A DNA stretch of 10,688 bases. Source: Dictyocoela muelleri (taxonomy: Eukaryota; Microsporidia). Positions 8,111 to 10,688 of this stretch are shown piece after piece. Numbering within the stretch: the first letter of the stretch is position 1; the number at the start of each line of letters is the position of its first letter. The DNA lies in contig SDVU01000764.1 of NCBI GenBank assembly GCA_016256075.1, positions 1 to 10,688 of the forward strand. The letters run 5' to 3'. The notes beneath the pieces were generated by a model. It was not told the origin of the DNA. It searched no databases and was given only the letters and a program-made list of their open reading frames with translations. The position numbers and the translations under genes were made by a program.

Positions 8111-8347
8111 GGAACCCTCATAGTTATGGGGATGAGTAAAGCGATGCATCTCGGCAAAAAGTAGTGAAAAATATAAATTCATGAAAAACCTCCAATTACC
8201 TGTATCCTCCGAGTAATTGATAAAACGAAAATCGCGGATACAGTAAGTCTTCTGGGTAGCTTAGGAGAGACGTTTTATTGGAACACCAAGAACCAAAGTT
8301 TGAAGGCTATGGTGGGGTATACTCACCGGGTTGGCAATTATAGATAT
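8111..8347 (+). repeat. Dispersed structured repeat, copy B (best-preserved)
   Basis: This copy has the most complete set of complementary segments. A 5' hairpin (CCTCAT, loop AGTT, ATGGGG) is followed by GATGCATC. Then come two interleaved pairs: CAATTAC (8193-8199) with GTAATTG (8213-8219), and CTGTATCC (8200-8207) with GGATACAG (8236-8243), which would form an H-type pseudoknot. Next are the shared blocks TCTTCTGGGTAGCTTAGGAG and GGAACACCAAGAACC, a hairpin GGTGG/TCACC, and TTGGCAATTATAGATAT. The copy points toward the thioredoxin-reductase-like gene, with its end about 420 bp before that gene's ATG. I do not recognise it as a known snRNA, snoRNA, SRP, RNase P or rRNA piece. Alternatives are an old solo LTR or a SINE. 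Confidence 0.75.
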
Positions 8348-8760
8348 GGTCTATGTGCAATATATATAGAAAGATTGATGATTTTAAAATATTTAAGAAA
8401 GATTTGATATTTATATAAATATTCTACAAAATTTTAACATATAAAAATAGTTGCTTCTAAAAAGATTTTATAACATATCACGATTTATTATAGTTGTTAA
8501 TTTTTTAATTTTTTCATCCCCTTTAATTTCTTTTGGACGGGTTGTGAATTAAGATTTTGAATTTCATAATGAAAAAAATATTTGTCAATTTTATAATTTA
8601 CATTCAAAAACTCAACATTTTTTTATAATTTGAAATTAAAACCAAAATAATAATTTTTAAAATATACCTCAAATTGAGATTAACCCAAACATTAAACCAA
8701 ATATTTGATAAATAAATTTTTCAGGATAAAATAATTAAAAAAATTAATAATATTTTCAAT
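8348..8760. other. AT-rich leader region with no supported gene
   Basis: This is about 410 bp of A/T-rich sequence between repeat copy B and the thioredoxin-reductase-like gene. I see no open frame with similarity and no clear TATA element that stands out from the background. The promoter of the downstream gene should lie here. Confidence 0.65.
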
Positions 8761-8762
8761 AG

Positions 8763-8765
8763 CCC
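8763..8765 (+). promoter_or_regulatory. CCC start-context motif before the thioredoxin-reductase-like ATG
   Basis: A CCC triplet ends three bases before the ATG (CCCTTCATG) in otherwise nearly C-free sequence. A CCC- or GGG-like motif just upstream of start codons is established for several microsporidia. It supports this ATG as the real start and the taxonomic guess, but it is only three bases. Confidence 0.4.
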
Positions 8766-8768
8766 TTC

Positions 8769-9353
8769 ATGAAAATTGAAAAAATAGTTATTTACGGCAA
8801 CACACCAGCAACATACACAGCAGCAATTTATGCTGCAACTGCTAATTTATCTCCTATTATAATCGAACCAACAGAAAAGTACAATTCAATTTTAAACACT
8901 GATAAAGTAGTGGGATATCATGGATCTGATTTTGTTGGTGATTGTCGTCAACAAGCATTGAACTTTAAGGTTCGATTAATAAATTCGTATATTAATGATG
9001 TTGATATTTATGACGATTTTGTTTTTATTAAAGAGCTGGATTTAAAGACTCGTGTTTTAGTTGTTGATCAAGTTATTGAAAGAATAAGTGATAAATCCGA
9101 GAAAGTTGGATTTAAAGATAAATCTGATAAAGTTGATCTTAAAGATAAATCCAAGAAAGTTGAATTTAAAGTTAAATCATATAAAGTTGATCTTAAAGAT
9201 AAATCTGAGAAAGTTGATCTTAAGGATAAATACTGCGTTAATAATTTTAAAAATTTAGTATTTTGCGGTTTATCATTAGGAATTAAAGAAGCCATTCTTA
9301 ATGCTGCAAGTGGATGCAAAGCAATAATCGATGCCAAAAATTTAATTCTTTAA
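8769..9353 (+). CDS. Thioredoxin-reductase-like protein, shortened, lacking the NADPH/CxxC domain
   Basis: Low-molecular-weight thioredoxin reductase moves electrons from NADPH through FAD and a CxxC pair to thioredoxin. The first 100 residues match its N-terminal FAD domain. KIVIYGNTPATYTAAIYAA corresponds to the usual GSGPAxxTAAIYAAR dinucleotide motif, NLSPIIIEP to the next strand, and RQQALNF to RxQAxxF. Residues 158-194 (LVFCGLSLGIKEAIL, then ASGCKAIIDA) match the C-terminal FAD segment, normally FAAGDVxDxxYRQAITAAGxGCxAAxxA. The whole central domain (CxxC and NADPH site) is absent. In its place are five 9-residue repeats (108-152). Length is 194 residues against about 310-330 for the family. 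The second Gly of the FAD motif and the GD aspartate are replaced, so catalysis is very unlikely and FAD binding doubtful. The frame is intact, so it may be a translated relic or a repurposed protein. An active homologue elsewhere in the genome is inferred, not seen. Confidence 0.75.
   Translation: MKIEKIVIYGNTPATYTAAIYAATANLSPIIIEPTEKYNSILNTDKVVGYHGSDFVGDCRQQALNFKVRLINSYINDVDIYDDFVFIKELDLKTRVLVVDQVIERISDKSEKVGFKDKSDKVDLKDKSKKVEFKVKSYKVDLKDKSEKVDLKDKYCVNNFKNLVFCGLSLGIKEAILNAASGCKAIIDAKNLIL
9090..9224 (+). repeat. Five tandem 27-bp units inside the thioredoxin-reductase-like gene
   Basis: Five 27-bp units in frame encode variants of the nonapeptide DKSEKVDLK (residues 108-152), with a partial sixth (DKY) after them. 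The third and fourth units have diverged most. The array lies where the CxxC/NADPH domain should be and is highly charged, so it probably acts as a flexible linker between the two remaining FAD-domain pieces, if it is translated. Confidence 0.93.
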
Positions 9354-9354
9354 A

Positions 9355-9360
9355 AATAAA
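9355..9360 (+). terminator. AATAAA just after the thioredoxin-reductase-like stop codon
   Basis: AATAAA begins two bases after the TAA stop at 9351-9353. Together with the same arrangement at the 284-residue gene it suggests very short 3' untranslated regions. Chance occurrence in AT-rich DNA cannot be excluded. Confidence 0.35.
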
Positions 9361-9646
9361 TTATGTTATCATAAATGTTCTTTATCAATTTATTTGGAAT
9401 TGTTGCATTTATAAATAATCACCTTTGTAAATATAAAAATCATAGTAGACAGAAAACTGTAAATTGTAAAGAAGTTTAGTTTCATCAAAAATACTTAGTA
9501 TTAGAATTATCTTGGTTAGATATTTAATTACTATATTGAATAAGAAAATAGCAATACTATGGAAATAATATATGAAAGTGAATATATTAACAGTTTTATG
9601 ACTAGAAATATTTCAATATCGAAAATATGATATATTACGTGTGACA
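9361..9646. other. AT-rich spacer with nothing recognised
   Basis: This stretch lies between the end of the thioredoxin-reductase-like gene and repeat copy C. I see no open frame with similarity, no tandem repeat and no strong hairpin. Confidence 0.65.
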
Positions 9647-9880
9647 ATATCCAAAATTTTCTAGCCCGAAGAGTTCTTTTAATAAAGTACAATTCCTTCG
9701 GTTCTAGTGTCGATGTTATACGTCACTACTAGCTACCGCGACTCCAGCTGCAACGCGATTTTATTTTAATTAATCACTCGGCAAGATACAGTAATTAGAG
9801 ACATTTTTTCATGTTTTCCTTATTTCACAACTTAGTGCTTAGATGCGTCGACGCACTCATCACACACCGTGTAGAAACCC
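9647..9880 (-). repeat. Dispersed structured repeat, copy C (inverted)
   Basis: Read on the minus strand, this stretch shows the same ordered blocks as copies A and B: GATGAG, then a TGCGTCGACGCA palindrome and CATCT; TAATTACTGTATC; CCGAGTGATTA; AAAATCGCG; GCGGTAGCTAGTAG; TCGACACTAGAACC; and CTCTTCGGGCTAG before GGATAT. The pairing TAATTAC (top-strand 9791-9797) with GTGATTA (9771-9777) is kept, with an A-T pair where copy B has C-G and one G-U wobble. CTGTA (top-strand TACAG, 9787-9791) can pair with TTGCAG (top-strand 9748-9753). It is inverted relative to copy B, with the thioredoxin-reductase-like gene between them. Confidence 0.7.
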
Positions 9881-10529
9881 TTTTGTTTTATTGTAATATT
9901 AGACCAAATCTTAATCAGCTATACCACACAGGTACACCAATATATTAATACTATATTTCTATAGTTTTTGACTGCTTAATGTCATTTCTATTTGTTTATA
10001 AAAATGTGTTTACAATATTTTGAACTACAATATCTAAATGTTATATCGAAGATTTTATACCACAGAGCTATCCGGCTCTATAATCGGAAAGTTAATTTTT
10101 ATAAAAGGAACAATATCGTTTTTTTAGATTATTATTTCATTCAATTTGACCTTTAATATTTTTTTGTTTATTTTTTATTATGTTTTTACATATTACTAAT
10201 TTTGAGATAGAAGTGCAAATGTATTTCCATTTCTAAAATAATTATGACTTCTATTTAATTTGAATAAAAGTCCATTGTATTTTCAGGTTTTCAAATATTT
10301 ATGATTAAAGAACCGCTACCTTGAAAAACGAAGGTTATTTTGTAATAATCTATTAAGAAATAAATATAACGACTATTTAATGATAGACATTAATAAATTT
10401 AGTTTTATAAATTTTATTTTCAGAGCCATTCCATACATTGATATACACGAAGACTTTCAATAAATATACAAAAATTTTAATTAATATTTCTATAAAAATT
10501 TTCATTAAAATTATAATATAATTAATATA
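9881..10529. other. AT-rich stretch with no supported gene
   Basis: No open frame with similarity is visible. A small hairpin (AGAGC/GCTCT around TATCCG, near 10065-10080) and scattered A/T runs are all I see. I cannot assign either to a known element. Confidence 0.65.
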
Positions 10530-10688
10530 CAAAGTGGAGCATAATTAACTGACCCTTTTAATTTGTTAATTAATAAAAAAAAGCACTTAACTTGAAATTC
10601 ATTTTATTTATAAGAAGAACATTTTTTAATAATATTTTTTCCTAGTTTTTAAATATAATATCTTTCAAATGACGGCCACGGTTATTTT
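10530..10688 (-). mobile_element. Possible 3' end of a Tc1/mariner-like DNA transposon, cut by right window edge
   Basis: After a TA dinucleotide (10528-10529), CAAAGTGGAGCATAATTAAC followed by TGACCC resembles the ends of Tc1/mariner-type inverted repeats, which follow a TA target. On the minus strand, the last bases of the window encode NNRGRHLKDIIFKN and then a stop at 10642-10644, which could be the C-terminal tail of a transposase. The distance of about 110 bp from that stop to the putative end suits such elements. Only one end is in view and the tail is too short for a firm call. Confidence 0.3.

Noticed and set aside
8111-8347. Repeat copy B as U2 snRNA, rRNA fragment, SRP RNA or hammerhead ribozyme
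   Set aside because: Short resemblances (such as TCTCGGC to U2) do not extend. No Sm site, no CUGAUGA/GAAA hammerhead core and no rRNA block could be found by eye.
9068-9337. Minus-strand open frame of 89 codons with Leu/Ser repeats
   Set aside because: It is a shadow of the 27-bp tandem array in the thioredoxin-reductase-like gene. The plus strand has the family similarity.
10065-10090. A fourth fragment of the A/B/C repeat (TCCGGCTCTATAATCGGAA block)
   Set aside because: Similarity to the TCCGGCTTGACAATTATGAA block of copy A covers about 20 bases only and no neighbouring blocks follow in order.

Overview
The window is strongly A+T-rich and looks like the transposon-laden part of a small eukaryotic genome. 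I think a microsporidian or a similarly reduced, AT-rich parasite is most likely (moderate confidence). The reasons are: a relic hAT transposase of the ZMYM1/TTF-finger type beside a Ty3/gypsy LTR element; a thioredoxin-reductase-like gene of the low-molecular-weight (bacterial/fungal/protist, not animal) type; a CCC triplet three bases before that gene's ATG, as known for microsporidian starts; an AATAAA at or directly after the stop codon of both host-like genes, which implies very short 3' ends; and no sign of spliceosomal introns.

Layout. 1-1318 (minus) is a decayed hAT transposase that runs off the left edge. 1380-5760 (minus) is a Ty3/gypsy LTR retrotransposon with two nearly identical ~315-bp LTRs. 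Its gag, protease, reverse transcriptase, RNase H and integrase regions are recognisable but broken. It abuts 5761-5965, copy A of an unclassified ~200-240-bp dispersed repeat. 6072-6926 (minus) is a 284-codon hypothetical gene with nine tandem heptads and a TATA-like box. 7444-7520 is tRNA-like. 7531-7994 is a foldback/MITE-like element with GC-rich inverted ends and a 7-bp flanking duplication. 8111-8347 (plus) is copy B of the dispersed repeat. 8769-9353 (plus) is a shortened thioredoxin-reductase-like gene whose NADPH/CxxC domain is absent, with five 27-bp repeats in its place. 9647-9880 (minus) is copy C of the dispersed repeat. The right edge holds a possible Tc1/mariner-like end.

How it fits together. 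Only two genes look like host genes (the heptad protein and the thioredoxin-reductase-like relic), and nothing shows that they act together. Both contain in-frame tandem repeats. The least explained signal is the repeat family A/B/C. Its three diverged copies, in both orientations, keep two interleaved complementary segments that would form a pseudoknot, with base-pair-preserving changes. This suggests a structured RNA spread by some mobile process. Copies B and C face each other around the thioredoxin-reductase-like gene.
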